The notes: generated by a model not told the origin, from the letters alone. A DNA stretch of 64,000 bases from Chryseobacterium sp. ISL-6 (GCF_018613715.1 NZ_JAGGPT010000005.1:248001-312000), one strand, 5' to 3'; positions 29,342 to 38,444 are shown, counted from the first letter of the stretch. Made by a program: numbers and translations.

Positions 29342-31621
29342 TTAGTCAACACTTGCAGTTTTAATATCAGTGGTTTTGATATCTGTACCCAATCTTTGCA
29401 AATAGGCGATCATGGCAATAATTTCTCTTTGTTCAAGAGGAACGAATGCCGGACCTTTTGTTATCTTGTCTTTCTGCACCTGATCTTTTACGTCAGTTGC
29501 TTCAGAATAGATTCTTTTTACAATAGCTTTAGATTGATTGTCTGCCCATTGATTGGCCGAGTCTATCTGAGTTTTTGTGTAAGGAATGTCAAAAGTGTTT
29601 TTCATTAGTTCCATTTTGCTAACCATTTCAGAACGGTCAAGTTTATTGGTAATTAACCACGGGAAACGAGGCATGATAGATCCTGCTGAAGTAATTCTTG
29701 GATTGTACATATGTTTAAAATGCCATGAATCTGGATTTCTACTTCCTTCTCTATGTAAGTCGGGTCCTGTTCTTTTAGATCCCCATAGGAATGGACGATC
29801 ATATACGAACTCTCCCGCTTTAGAGTATTGTCCATTTTTACCATCAAATCTCATCACTTCATCTCTGAATGGTCTGACCATTTGGGAATGACAGGAATTA
29901 CAACCCTCACGGATATACAGATCCCTGCCTTCAAGTTCCAGTGGTGAATATGGTTTTACAGCAGTAATTTGAGGGAGATTACTTTTTATGGTCAGGGTAG
30001 GGACAATTTCCACCAATCCACCAACTGAGATTACAATAAAAGCTAATATAGAAAGTAGTTTTGGTGTTCTTTCAAGCCAAAGGTGAGCACCTTCACCCTC
30101 TTTTCTTTGGCTTCCAATATTAGCTAAAGCAGGTGCTTCTGCCGGAACTTCTTTCTGGAATGAGCCTGCTTTGATGGTTTTAATAACATTGATAACCATT
30201 AAGATCGCTCCTGACAGATAAAGGATACCACCCAAAAATCTCATTTTGAAGTAAGGTATAATAGCAGTTACCGTATCTAACCAGTTTTTCCACAATAGTG
30301 TTCCATCCGGGTTAAATTGCTTCCACATCAATCCCTGAGTAAATCCTGAAATATACATCGGAACAGCGTAGAAAATGATTCCTAAAGTTCCCAGCCAGAA
30401 GTGCCAGTTGGCCAGTTTTTTAGACCAAAGCTCTGTTCTCCACATGATCGGGATCAGGTAATAAATTACTCCAAAGGCCATAAAACCATTCCATCCAAGA
30501 GCTCCCAGGTGAACGTGGCCAATTACCCAGTCGGTGTAATGTCCGATTTTATTTAAAGATTTAGTCGCTAAAAGTGGTCCTTCAAAAGTGGCCATTCCAT
30601 AACAGGTTACTGCTACAACGAAGAATTTAAGGATAGGATTTTCTCTTACTTTATCCCAAGCTCCTCTTAAAGTAAGAAGACCATTGAGCATGCCTCCCCA
30701 AGATGGAGCAATAAGCATAATAGAAAAACCTGTACCTACTGCCTGAGCCCATGCCGGAAGCGCTGTATACTGAAGGTGATGCGGACCTGCCCAAAGGTAT
30801 ACGAATATCAGCGACCAAAAATGGATAATAGATAATTTGTAAGAAAATACAGGACGCTGTGCCGCTTTTGGCATAAAGTAATACATCAAACCCAATACCG
30901 GAGTTGTCAGTACAAATGCAACTGCATTATGACCATACCACCATTGCACAAGAGCATCTTTTACTCCCGCATATACAGAATAGGATTTCCAGCTCGTAAA
31001 TGATAATGGAACTTCAAGATTATTAAAAATATGAAGCATGGCTACAGCAATCCAGGTTGCAATATAAAACCAGATGGCAACATACAGATGTCTGACCCTT
31101 CTTCTGGCAATCGTTCCAAACATATTAATACCAAAGATGATCCACGAGAAAGCAATTAAAATATCAATTGGCCATTCGTGTTCAGCATATTCTTTTGAAG
31201 TATTAATTCCCATTAAGAAAGTTATAACAACGCTGATAATCATGATCTGCCATGACCAGAAGTGGATCCATGACAAGGTATCACTATACATTCTTGTTTT
31301 TAATAATCGCTGCATGCTATAATAGGCACCACAGAAAAATGAATTACAGACAAAAGCAAAAATAACAGCACTTGTATGAAGCATTCGGATTCTTCCGAAT
31401 CCCATTGCTCCCTGTGTGTTTATTAATCCCTGGATATTTCCACTTCTTAAACTTTGGATCGTTGTATCATCAGTTCCGAATAAAAATTCGGGTAACTCCG
31501 GGTAGAAGAGCATTAATGCTGCAGTAAGACCAAGTAAAAAACCAACCAGGCCAAATACAATAGTAGCATAGAGAAATGCTCTGACAATATTATTGTCATA
31601 ATTAAATTTTTGCGTCTCCAT
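29342..31621 (-). CDS. ccoNO: cbb3-type cytochrome c oxidase, fused subunits I and II (CcoN-CcoO)
   Basis: Fusion of the catalytic haem-copper subunit CcoN with the monohaem cytochrome CcoO. The first roughly 500 residues hold about 12 or more membrane segments with the conserved His-bearing helices (RMLHTSAVIFAF, WWYGHNAVAFVL, GPHHLQYTALP, IGHVHLGALGWNGF). After a linker near residue 505 another anchor (about 520-540) leads to the CcoO part with GCNSCHSQMVRPF near residue 574 and MPRFPWL carrying the probable Met ligand. Cbb3 oxidases have high oxygen affinity and serve microaerobic respiration. It is first in a two-gene operon; ccoQ, ccoS, ccoG, ccoH and ccoI are not in the window. Confidence 0.95.
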   Translation of the reverse strand: METQKFNYDNNIVRAFLYATIVFGLVGFLLGLTAALMLFYPELPEFLFGTDDTTIQSLRSGNIQGLINTQGAMGFGRIRMLHTSAVIFAFVCNSFFCGAYYSMQRLLKTRMYSDTLSWIHFWSWQIMIISVVITFLMGINTSKEYAEHEWPIDILIAFSWIIFGINMFGTIARRRVRHLYVAIWFYIATWIAVAMLHIFNNLEVPLSFTSWKSYSVYAGVKDALVQWWYGHNAVAFVLTTPVLGLMYYFMPKAAQRPVFSYKLSIIHFWSLIFVYLWAGPHHLQYTALPAWAQAVGTGFSIMLIAPSWGGMLNGLLTLRGAWDKVRENPILKFFVVAVTCYGMATFEGPLLATKSLNKIGHYTDWVIGHVHLGALGWNGFMAFGVIYYLIPIMWRTELWSKKLANWHFWLGTLGIIFYAVPMYISGFTQGLMWKQFNPDGTLLWKNWLDTVTAIIPYFKMRFLGGILYLSGAILMVINVIKTIKAGSFQKEVPAEAPALANIGSQRKEGEGAHLWLERTPKLLSILAFIVISVGGLVEIVPTLTIKSNLPQITAVKPYSPLELEGRDLYIREGCNSCHSQMVRPFRDEVMRFDGKNGQYSKAGEFVYDRPFLWGSKRTGPDLHREGSRNPDSWHFKHMYNPRITSAGSIMPRFPWLITNKLDRSEMVSKMELMKNTFDIPYTKTQIDSANQWADNQSKAIVKRIYSEATDVKDQVQKDKITKGPAFVPLEQREIIAMIAYLQRLGTDIKTTDIKTASVD

Positions 31622-31661
31622 AATTCCAATAGTTGTTGTACAGAATTAATATTTATTACCA

Positions 31662-31693
31662 TTTAGCTTTATACTGATGTTTTTAAGGCTAAA
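31662..31693. promoter_or_regulatory. Inverted repeat in the ccoNO leader
   Basis: TTTAGCTTTA and TAAGGCTAAA form an inverted repeat (9 of 10 pairs) about 40 bases upstream of the ccoNO start, inside its predicted leader. It could be an RNA hairpin or an operator. No consensus FNR box (TTGAT-N4-ATCAA) is visible. Confidence 0.35.
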
Positions 31694-31737
31694 TCTGATT
31701 AGGAAATAAATATCATGTAACGTGTATAATGTTTTGC

Positions 31738-31758
31738 CAAAGGTATTTATTAACTTTG
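31738..31758. promoter_or_regulatory. Back-to-back -7 elements for ccoNO and the XRE regulator
   Basis: On the minus strand TACCTTTG (31738-31745) points to ccoNO; on the plus strand TAACTTTG (31751-31758) points to the regulator gene. Both match TAnnTTTG exactly and lie 5 bases apart, so the two promoters should exclude each other. Neither has a TTG at the usual distance. Confidence 0.45.
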
Positions 31759-31814
31759 TTAGAGGCTAGTAGATATCCTTCTAAACCATACCAAAAACTA
31801 CTAAAACAAATACG

Positions 31815-32108
31815 ATGAAAATATGTGGTCAAAATATAAGAAAAGTTCGACGAAGTAAAGATTTTACACAGGAATATATGGCTTTTGAAATGGGGATTTC
31901 ACAAAAAGCCTATTCTGATATTGAGAATTCTAAAGTAAAGATCAATCTCGATATTTTAAGTAAAATTTCAAATATCCTGGAAATTAAGCCCTCAGATATT
32001 TGCAGCATTTCTCATCGATGTGGAATAACAGATTATGAAGATAAATACCATGATCTTATTCACTATATGAAACAAAATAATATTCCGATTCCTGAAGAAT
32101 ATATTTAA
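31815..32108 (+). CDS. XRE-family helix-turn-helix regulator
   Basis: Small (97 aa) Cro/CI-type DNA-binding protein. The HTH domain covers about residues 6-60 (IRKVRRSKDFTQEYMAFEMG, ISQKAYSDIENSK), with a short C-terminal tail rich in charged and aromatic residues (EDKYHDLIHYMKQNN) that could mediate dimerisation. It is divergent from ccoNO, with overlapping promoters, and 130 bases upstream of a permease gene. Target genes unknown; control of its own promoter and thereby of ccoNO is possible from the arrangement but not shown. Confidence 0.85.
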   Translation: MKICGQNIRKVRRSKDFTQEYMAFEMGISQKAYSDIENSKVKINLDILSKISNILEIKPSDICSISHRCGITDYEDKYHDLIHYMKQNNIPIPEEYI

Positions 32109-32237
32109 TTTTCTATAATTATTCTACTTTTCTAATTTTAGCTAAATTCTTGAGTGTTTAATAAATTGAACGTTGAACTTTGTTTATAGAAGGGAATTTC
32201 TGTGAAGTTTTTATATATTTAGCGAATAATTCATTCT

Positions 32238-33674
32238 ATGAACCACGAAGAGAAAACTGAACAAAATCCACAACAAAATACCTCTTTGGTTAGAGGACTA
32301 ACCAACCGACATATTCAATTAATCGCCTTAGGTGGCGCTATTGGAACAGGACTGTTTCTTGGAATCGGTCCCGCTGCCGTTTTAGCAGGTCCATCTGTTA
32401 TTTTAGGATATGCTTTAGCTGGGATTATTGCCTTCTTTATTATGCGTCAGCTTGGTGAAATGGTCGTTCAGGAACCTGTATCAGGAAGCTTTAGTTATTT
32501 TGCCTATAAATATTGGGGGAATTTCCCTGGTTTTGCCTCAGGATGGAATTATTGGATTCTTTATATTTTGGTGAGTATGGCCGAGCTTACAGCGATTGGT
32601 CACTATATTCATTTCTGGTGGCCGGAAATTCCACTCTGGGTTTCAAGCTTAGTTTTCTTTGTGCTGATTAATGCGCTTAATCTCGCTTCTGTAAAAGTAT
32701 ATGGAGAAACCGAATTTTGGTTTTCAATTATCAAAGTAGTAGCTATCGTTGCTATGATCGTTTTTGGTATTTACTTATTGGTAAGTGGAAGCGGAGGTGA
32801 GAAAGCGAGCATCCAGAATTTATGGAATGATGGCGGATTTTTCCCAAAAGGATTATTTAATAAAAATGAAAACGGATATACAGGTCTTTTCGCAGCAATG
32901 GCTATGATTATGTTTTCTTTTGGCGGATTAGAATTAATTGGGATTACCGCTGCTGAAGCTAAAAACCCCGAAAAAACAATACCAAAAGCGACCAATCAGG
33001 TAATTTATAGGATTTTAATTTTCTATGTTGGGGCTTTGGTTATTTTATTTGCATTAAGCCCATGGAGAGATATTACAGAGGGATCAAGCCCTTTCGTGAT
33101 GGTTTTTCAAAATCTAAACGGACTTGAATTTACCATTTTTGGGAAAGTGATTCAATTCAATTCATTGATTGCAAATATTCTTAATTTAATTGTTCTAACA
33201 GCAGCTCTGTCAGTTTATAACAGTAGTGTTTACAGCAATAGTCGAATGCTTTTTGGATTGGCTCAGCAAGGAAACGCTCCCAAAGGCTTAATGAAACTTA
33301 ATAAAAATCACGTACCTACCAATGCGATTATCGTGTCCTCTTGTTTTGCGGGTATCTGTATCATCATTAATAAATTAGTTCCTGAAAAGGCTTTTGAGTA
33401 TTTAATGGCCTTGGTGGTATCTACACTTATTATCAACTGGTTGATGATATGCTATACCCATTTAAAATTCAGAAAAAGCAAAATAAAAGATGGAGTTAAA
33501 ACACTATTTCCATCTATATTTTATCCTGTCTCTAATTATATCTGTATTGTTTTTTTATTGATAATTTTAGTACTTATGTGTATCACAGGAATGGAGATAC
33601 AGGTAATTTTAATTCCGATTTGGTTAGCCTTCTTATTTGTAATGTATAAATCGTATAAACCTAAAACTAAATAA
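32238..33674 (+). CDS. Amino acid permease, APC superfamily (AroP/GabP-like)
   Basis: Inner-membrane amino acid:proton symporter with about 12 hydrophobic segments in 478 aa. The first helix carries the family signature GLTNRHIQLIALGGAIGTGL, and GLELIGITAAEAKNPEKTIP near residue 235 is the conserved loop typical of AroP/PheP/CycA/GabP-type transporters. Which amino acid it carries cannot be read reliably. A small exported protein gene begins 7 bases after the stop and is probably cotranscribed. Confidence 0.93.
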   Translation: MNHEEKTEQNPQQNTSLVRGLTNRHIQLIALGGAIGTGLFLGIGPAAVLAGPSVILGYALAGIIAFFIMRQLGEMVVQEPVSGSFSYFAYKYWGNFPGFASGWNYWILYILVSMAELTAIGHYIHFWWPEIPLWVSSLVFFVLINALNLASVKVYGETEFWFSIIKVVAIVAMIVFGIYLLVSGSGGEKASIQNLWNDGGFFPKGLFNKNENGYTGLFAAMAMIMFSFGGLELIGITAAEAKNPEKTIPKATNQVIYRILIFYVGALVILFALSPWRDITEGSSPFVMVFQNLNGLEFTIFGKVIQFNSLIANILNLIVLTAALSVYNSSVYSNSRMLFGLAQQGNAPKGLMKLNKNHVPTNAIIVSSCFAGICIIINKLVPEKAFEYLMALVVSTLIINWLMICYTHLKFRKSKIKDGVKTLFPSIFYPVSNYICIVFLLIILVLMCITGMEIQVILIPIWLAFLFVMYKSYKPKTK

Positions 33675-33681
33675 TTAATAA

Positions 33682-34143
33682 ATGAAAAAACGAACAGGAA
33701 TTCTAGGTTTTTTAATGATCTTCGTAGCTGCATTTTTTTCTACTATGTATGCCCAAATTCAAGAAAATTCAAGAGAAATTCATATTGCAGGAATTATTAT
33801 TGATTCTAAAACAAAGCAACCGGTAATGGGAGCTACAATTGTAGATGAAAATAATAATGTTATTGCTTCTACAGACGATAAAGGATATTTTTTTTCAAAA
33901 CTGAATAAATCTGAAAAAGGCGAGATTGATTTTAGATTTACGGTTAAGAAAAAAGGGTACACCAAGCTCACTCAAATAGAACATTGGGCAGATCAGAAGA
34001 ACCCTGGAGCAATCTATTATTTGGGAATAAAGAATAAATGGAGAATCAATGATGACTCTTTTTCTAAAATGCTTCCAGTGAAGAATGATCTTGTCAATTA
34101 TGATACAATTGCCGAACGTTTTATAAAGAACGAAAATTTATAA
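33682..34143 (+). CDS. Exported protein with carboxypeptidase-regulatory-like fold
   Basis: 153-aa protein with a signal peptide (cleavage likely after MYA, before QIQENS) and a single beta-sandwich of the carboxypeptidase regulatory-like type: IAGIIIDSKTKQPVMGATI, then NNVIASTDDKGYF, the usual opening and turn of that domain. These domains are normally N-terminal parts of larger outer-membrane proteins, so a stand-alone copy is notable. The remaining 60 residues match nothing I recognise. It is probably in an operon with the upstream permease and ends before a terminator. Function unknown. Confidence 0.72.
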   Translation: MKKRTGILGFLMIFVAAFFSTMYAQIQENSREIHIAGIIIDSKTKQPVMGATIVDENNNVIASTDDKGYFFSKLNKSEKGEIDFRFTVKKKGYTKLTQIEHWADQKNPGAIYYLGIKNKWRINDDSFSKMLPVKNDLVNYDTIAERFIKNENL

Positions 34144-34174
34144 AATGCAGAGATAGGCTTAATGAAAACAATAC

Positions 34175-34206
34175 AAAGGATAGATGTTGATTTATCCTTT
34201 TTTTTG
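34175..34206 (+). terminator. Intrinsic terminator after the permease operon
   Basis: AAAGGATA / TATCCTTT stem with a 10-base loop, followed by a T-run. Confidence 0.8.
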
Positions 34207-34302
34207 TGCTCAGTAAAAATAACCTAAAATGCTGTATCTTTAATAGTCTAATATACTTATGAATAAATTGTATAGTCATGGTAATTTGTAAAATGTAGGA
34301 TC

Positions 34303-35106
34303 ATGCTTATAAGTTTTAGTGAAATCCAGAAGATTGTTGATCATATTGAAGAAAATTTTGACAGAGAAATTACGGCTTATGAAATTGAGAATATGTCCCA
34401 TTATTCTTATCGAAATTTTCAACGGATATTTTTTAAAATTTTTAATGAAACTATTTCCGGATTCCAAAAACGACTACGTCTGGAGAATGCCTATAAAAAA
34501 CTAATCTATACAACAGATAAGGTCTCTGATATTTCATGGCAGGTTGGTTATTTTAACATTCAGTCTTTTTCAAAAGCATTTAAACAACAGTATCATATTT
34601 CACCGGCATTGGCGAGAAAAAATAAACAGGATATGTTTAATAAATTTATAGAGAATGACAAAGCTGATTTTCAGTATGAAATAAAATACAAAGATTCAAT
34701 TTTAGTTTATTGTAAATTTATTAAAGCCAAAGATTATAATAATCGGGAGATTAATGATCTATGGGAAACAATTGAAAATGAAAATGGTATTTCCATTTCT
34801 TCCTATGGGATTATTAGTGATCAGCCACTTATCACAAGTGGGTCACACTGCAGATATGGAGTCGCAATAAGTGAAATCTCTTCGAGTATTTCAGGGTTTC
34901 AAAAAAAGGAAATTTTTGGTGGAAAATATATAAAATTTACCCATTACGGAGATTTTGAAAATATCCTGGAAACCTATCGTCTTTTTTATCGATTTTGGTT
35001 GGGCGAATCTTCTTTAATGCTTGATCATTCGGAGGTAATTGAAGAATATATGCATTCTCAAAATGGAGAGAATATTACTCACGTTTATTTTCCTGTATAC
35101 TCATAA
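34303..35106 (+). CDS. AraC-family regulator with GyrI-like effector domain
   Basis: Transcription regulator with two parts: an N-terminal AraC/XylS double helix-turn-helix (about residues 8-105, with DISWQVGYFNIQSFSKAFKQ as the second recognition region and YHISPALARK as its end) and a C-terminal GyrI-like small-molecule-binding domain (about 115-267). This is the Rob/SoxS-related arrangement found in regulators that sense hydrophobic compounds. The ATG at 34303 places the first helix normally. It stands alone between two terminators, just upstream of a beta-barrel/deiminase pair that might be its target. Confidence 0.88.
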   Translation: MLISFSEIQKIVDHIEENFDREITAYEIENMSHYSYRNFQRIFFKIFNETISGFQKRLRLENAYKKLIYTTDKVSDISWQVGYFNIQSFSKAFKQQYHISPALARKNKQDMFNKFIENDKADFQYEIKYKDSILVYCKFIKAKDYNNREINDLWETIENENGISISSYGIISDQPLITSGSHCRYGVAISEISSSISGFQKKEIFGGKYIKFTHYGDFENILETYRLFYRFWLGESSLMLDHSEVIEEYMHSQNGENITHVYFPVYS

Positions 35107-35107
35107 G

Positions 35108-35130
35108 ATTGTCCTTTTAGGACAATTTTT
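35108..35130 (+). terminator. Intrinsic terminator after the AraC-type gene
   Basis: ATTGTCCT / AGGACAAT stem with a short T loop and trailing T-run, starting one base after the stop codon. Confidence 0.85.
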
Positions 35131-35145
35131 GTTTTTCTGATGATC

Positions 35146-35153
35146 TAATTTTG
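35146..35153 (+). promoter_or_regulatory. -7 element of the barrel/deiminase pair
   Basis: TAATTTTG, an exact TAnnTTTG match, 59 bases before the ATG at 35212. No TTG at 19-20 bases. Confidence 0.4.
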
Positions 35154-35211
35154 CAAAAGTAAATATCTATAACAACAGAAATTTATTTTAAAAATTTAGA
35201 AGACAAGATTA

Positions 35212-35826
35212 ATGAAAAGAATATTATTTCCTCTTTTACTGCTATTTTCATATGAAGTGACTGCTCAAATTTCTATACAGGGATATGCAGGAACTAAAGA
35301 ATCGGAAGTTTTAGGAATCTATGATAAAGATTTTAAATCAAAGTGGAACTACTTTGCTTCAGGAACGATTTCTTATAGATATGAATCTAAAAAACTGAAT
35401 GCGGAAGTATATCAAAACCTCAATTATTATATAAGTCAAAACTGGGGAATTTCTGCGGGGGGTTATATTTCTAATGAAGATATTATGCCATCTGCAGGCT
35501 TTGCATTTATCAAAGAAAAAGGTGATTTTGGAATTAATTTATTTCCAGCCTTAACTTATTCTTTTGATAGTGAAGAAATGGGATTTGGACTTTACACATT
35601 AATGGAATACACTCCTAAAATTAATGAACACTTTAATTTGTACAGTATGCTGATTATGGAATCTGATTTTAGTTTTAAACAACATCAGGGTAGTGGCCAG
35701 ATAATCAGACTGGGACTAGAGACCAGAAAAAAGCTGCAATTTGGTTTAGGTAGTACTATTTCTCAGACTGGGAATAATTTTGAAACGGAGGCTGATTTTG
35801 GAATTTTTATAGGAAAGAAATTTTAA
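35212..35826 (+). CDS. Predicted small outer-membrane beta-barrel protein
   Basis: 204-aa exported protein: signal peptide ending near VTA, then alternating aromatic strands separated by charged turns (YYISQNWGISAGGYISN, FGINLFPALTYSF, FGLYTLMEY) and a C-terminal strand ending FGIFIGKKF, a form recognised by the BAM machinery. I do not recognise the family. It lies 4 bases upstream of an exported deiminase, so they are very likely cotranscribed and perhaps linked in export or uptake of the substrate; that link is inference. Confidence 0.65.
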   Translation: MKRILFPLLLLFSYEVTAQISIQGYAGTKESEVLGIYDKDFKSKWNYFASGTISYRYESKKLNAEVYQNLNYYISQNWGISAGGYISNEDIMPSAGFAFIKEKGDFGINLFPALTYSFDSEEMGFGLYTLMEYTPKINEHFNLYSMLIMESDFSFKQHQGSGQIIRLGLETRKKLQFGLGSTISQTGNNFETEADFGIFIGKKF

Positions 35827-35830
35827 TATT

Positions 35831-36937
35831 ATGAATAATAAATTTTTCACGTTTTTTTTAACATTAAGTTCAATATTTTGTATGTCACAGAATTATCATT
35901 TCCCTGAAGAATCATCACCTCACGAAGGAACCTGGCTTCAGTGGCCACATCATTATCAACATGGAAAAACATACAGGGAAAGAGTAGAACAGACCTGGAT
36001 CGATATGACCAAAGCGCTACAGAATAATGAGAAAGTGCACATTATTGCTTATGATGAAAAAGAGAAAAAAAGGATCATTAGCCTATTGGAACAAAATAAG
36101 GTTTCGTTAAAGAATATTGATTTTAAAATTTATCCTACTGATGATGTATGGATAAGAGATAACGGACCTATTTTCGTAAAAGATGATCAAGGCCGTCTTT
36201 TGATTGAAGATTGGGGGTTTAACGGTTGGGGGGATAAATTTGACTCCGAAAACTGTGATCAAATTCCACAGCGTATTGGAAAAGATCTTGGTATCAAGGT
36301 TATTGATTTAAATGAAGAAATGGTTAATGAAGGTGGTGCTGTAGAAACTGATGGAAATGGAGTTTTGATGGCGTGTAAAAGTTCAGTGATCAGTCAGAAA
36401 AGTGGAGCTACAAGAACAAAAGGAATCACCCAGCAAGAAGCTGAGGAGATGTTTGAAACCTATTATGGAGTGTCAAAAGTGATCTGGTTGGATGGTGTTA
36501 CAGGTTTGGATGTTACTGATATGCATATTGATGGATTTATGAAATTCATCAATCATAATACCATGATTACCATGGATGAAGAAGATTTATCAGATATGGG
36601 ACTTTCTGATAAAGATATCAATACACTTTATACTGCGGCAAACATTAATGGAAAAGAATATAAAAAAATCTATGTGCCTGCTACAAAAAATAAAGTAAAA
36701 ACGGCTTATGGAAAACAGTTGGAAGAGAAAGGTTCGTATGTAAATTATTATGTGGCAAATAATGTCGTTCTTGTTCCTAACTATGGAGATCCGAATGATG
36801 CAGTTGCTAATAAAATTATTCAGGAGCAATATCCGGGTAGAAAAGTAATAGGGATTGATGTAAGAAATCTATATGAAAATGGAGGAATGGTACATTGTGT
36901 TACTCAACAGCAGCCAGCTGGAAGTCTTCTCAAATAA
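35831..36937 (+). CDS. Exported agmatine deiminase-like enzyme (Porphyromonas-type PAD family)
   Basis: Guanidino-group hydrolase of the agmatine deiminase / bacterial peptidylarginine deiminase family, which converts agmatine (or a peptidyl arginine) to the citrulline-type product and ammonia. Landmarks in order: GTWLQWPHHYQHG near residue 33, DDVWIRDNGPIFV near 106, NEGGAVETDGNG near 170, DMHIDGFMKF with the catalytic His near 236, and the nucleophile Cys in GGMVHCVTQQQP close to the C-terminus. The overall motif set is nearest agmatine deiminase. Unusually for that cytoplasmic enzyme, residues 1-19 look like a signal peptide (cleavage before QNYHFPEE). Forms an operon with the barrel gene 4 bases upstream. 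Confidence 0.87.
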   Translation: MNNKFFTFFLTLSSIFCMSQNYHFPEESSPHEGTWLQWPHHYQHGKTYRERVEQTWIDMTKALQNNEKVHIIAYDEKEKKRIISLLEQNKVSLKNIDFKIYPTDDVWIRDNGPIFVKDDQGRLLIEDWGFNGWGDKFDSENCDQIPQRIGKDLGIKVIDLNEEMVNEGGAVETDGNGVLMACKSSVISQKSGATRTKGITQQEAEEMFETYYGVSKVIWLDGVTGLDVTDMHIDGFMKFINHNTMITMDEEDLSDMGLSDKDINTLYTAANINGKEYKKIYVPATKNKVKTAYGKQLEEKGSYVNYYVANNVVLVPNYGDPNDAVANKIIQEQYPGRKVIGIDVRNLYENGGMVHCVTQQQPAGSLLK

Positions 36938-36958
36938 TAATACAAAAATAAAAGTAAT

Positions 36959-36990
36959 AACCTTGATCAGAATTTGGTCAAGGTTTTTTA
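36959..36990 (+). terminator. Intrinsic terminator after the deiminase gene
   Basis: AACCTTGA / TCAAGGTT stem, 11-base loop, then T-run. Confidence 0.88.
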
Positions 36991-37232
36991 TTGTTTTTAA
37001 TCAGGCAGATTACAGAAACAATCTAAAGTGCTACACTTAATTGATAATCTTCTACACTTGCTAAATCCAGGTTTGTTATATGATTTATTAATTCAAAATT
37101 TGTTGAATTAAGTGCTGAATATATCTGCTTTATAGAACAAAAGCAGTGTTTGTATAGCTCTAATGGTTGGAACTAATTCTGAAAAACAACCTTAAAAAGA
37201 AGTAAGGAATCTTTAAACCAAATTCAAAAGCC

Positions 37233-38444
37233 ATGAAAAAAATTACTTTATCCTTAGTATTGGTGGGGCTTATTATTTCATCCTGTAATAATGACCCAGA
37301 TCCTCCCGCAGCAAATCTAAAAGCAAATCCAACAGCTATGAAAGCTGATTTACCAAACATGTCTCTAGATGACAAAAGGAGTTTTTTGGAATCTATCTTA
37401 ATGAATTCAGCTAAAGCCATCGTTTTGGAAGCTCAGAACAATGATGAATCAAGGCACGTCATATACACTGAATTAGAGAAAAACATTGATGGTGATGATA
37501 ATGCATTAGTTGATGTTTTTTACAAAAATATTCCAGCTTTAAATAATAGTGATGAATTTAAAAACAGTCTTATGGCTTTCAATGATTTGGAAGGAAATAA
37601 ATATTTTCCGCAAATCTTTATTTATAACTATAGTGGCCTAAAATCTGCGGGTAATATAGGAACAACAAATCCAATTTTAGTAGCTTTTCACACAGGTGAT
37701 GAAACACAGACATCGGTAAGAGCGTATAAGCTAAATGCTGCTGGAGATTGGGAGTTTGTAAAAATGATTGATGAAGACACTGTTAATAATGAAGAAGTAT
37801 GGATTTTCTCTTTAAATGAAACTTTTGTTGATACGATAGATTTATCAATATTGCCTAAGGAAAATGTTCAACGTACTCAGCAACCCGGTCCTGCAGGTCC
37901 TCCCCCTCCTCCGGACGATCGTTGCCAGAACGGAATTCATTATTGGCCTTATTTTGAATATATGACCATAAGAAAACATAATGAATCATTCCTGGCCGGG
38001 AAAAGTGATATCTGGACTAAAACCTATACCGGATGGAATACACCCAATAGTGTAAATCCTTGTAACTCTTCTTTATCTCGTATTATGTGGACCAATAATC
38101 CGAATGGTGAGGTGTTTGTAAAGAAGTTCACAAGATATATGATTCCTAATATAGCATTATATGTTGTTTGTGGATATGCAGGATCTTGGGATCCAGGACC
38201 AGGAAATGTTGGCGGGTGGCAAGGAGATGCACTGAATTATGTTATTTATGAAAAAGATACATGGCCAACAGGAGTGAAATCAACGACTATTAACAATAAT
38301 GGGTTTAATGGAAATTATCAGTATCGTTCTGCAGATAATTATTATGATAAAGGAATTATCTATAATTATCTTAATGGACCTGGTGATATGAATCATTTTT
38401 CAAGAGATATAAGTGGACAAATCAAATTTAATTCAAGATTGTAA
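37233..38444 (+). CDS. Lipoprotein of unknown function with proline-rich hinge
   Basis: 403-aa lipoprotein: lipobox ISSC, then an Asp/Pro-rich linker. The N-terminal half (about 40-210) is helical and acidic with a conserved-looking LEKNIDGDDNALVDVFYKN stretch. A polyproline hinge GPAGPPPPPDDR near residue 224 leads to a C-terminal half rich in Trp, Tyr and Asn (YWPYFEYMTIRKHNESF, GSWDPGPGNVGGW) with three cysteines. I do not recognise either half. Lone gene between two terminators. Surface exposure is plausible for a lipoprotein of this phylum but not shown. Confidence 0.7.
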   Translation: MKKITLSLVLVGLIISSCNNDPDPPAANLKANPTAMKADLPNMSLDDKRSFLESILMNSAKAIVLEAQNNDESRHVIYTELEKNIDGDDNALVDVFYKNIPALNNSDEFKNSLMAFNDLEGNKYFPQIFIYNYSGLKSAGNIGTTNPILVAFHTGDETQTSVRAYKLNAAGDWEFVKMIDEDTVNNEEVWIFSLNETFVDTIDLSILPKENVQRTQQPGPAGPPPPPDDRCQNGIHYWPYFEYMTIRKHNESFLAGKSDIWTKTYTGWNTPNSVNPCNSSLSRIMWTNNPNGEVFVKKFTRYMIPNIALYVVCGYAGSWDPGPGNVGGWQGDALNYVIYEKDTWPTGVKSTTINNNGFNGNYQYRSADNYYDKGIIYNYLNGPGDMNHFSRDISGQIKFNSRL

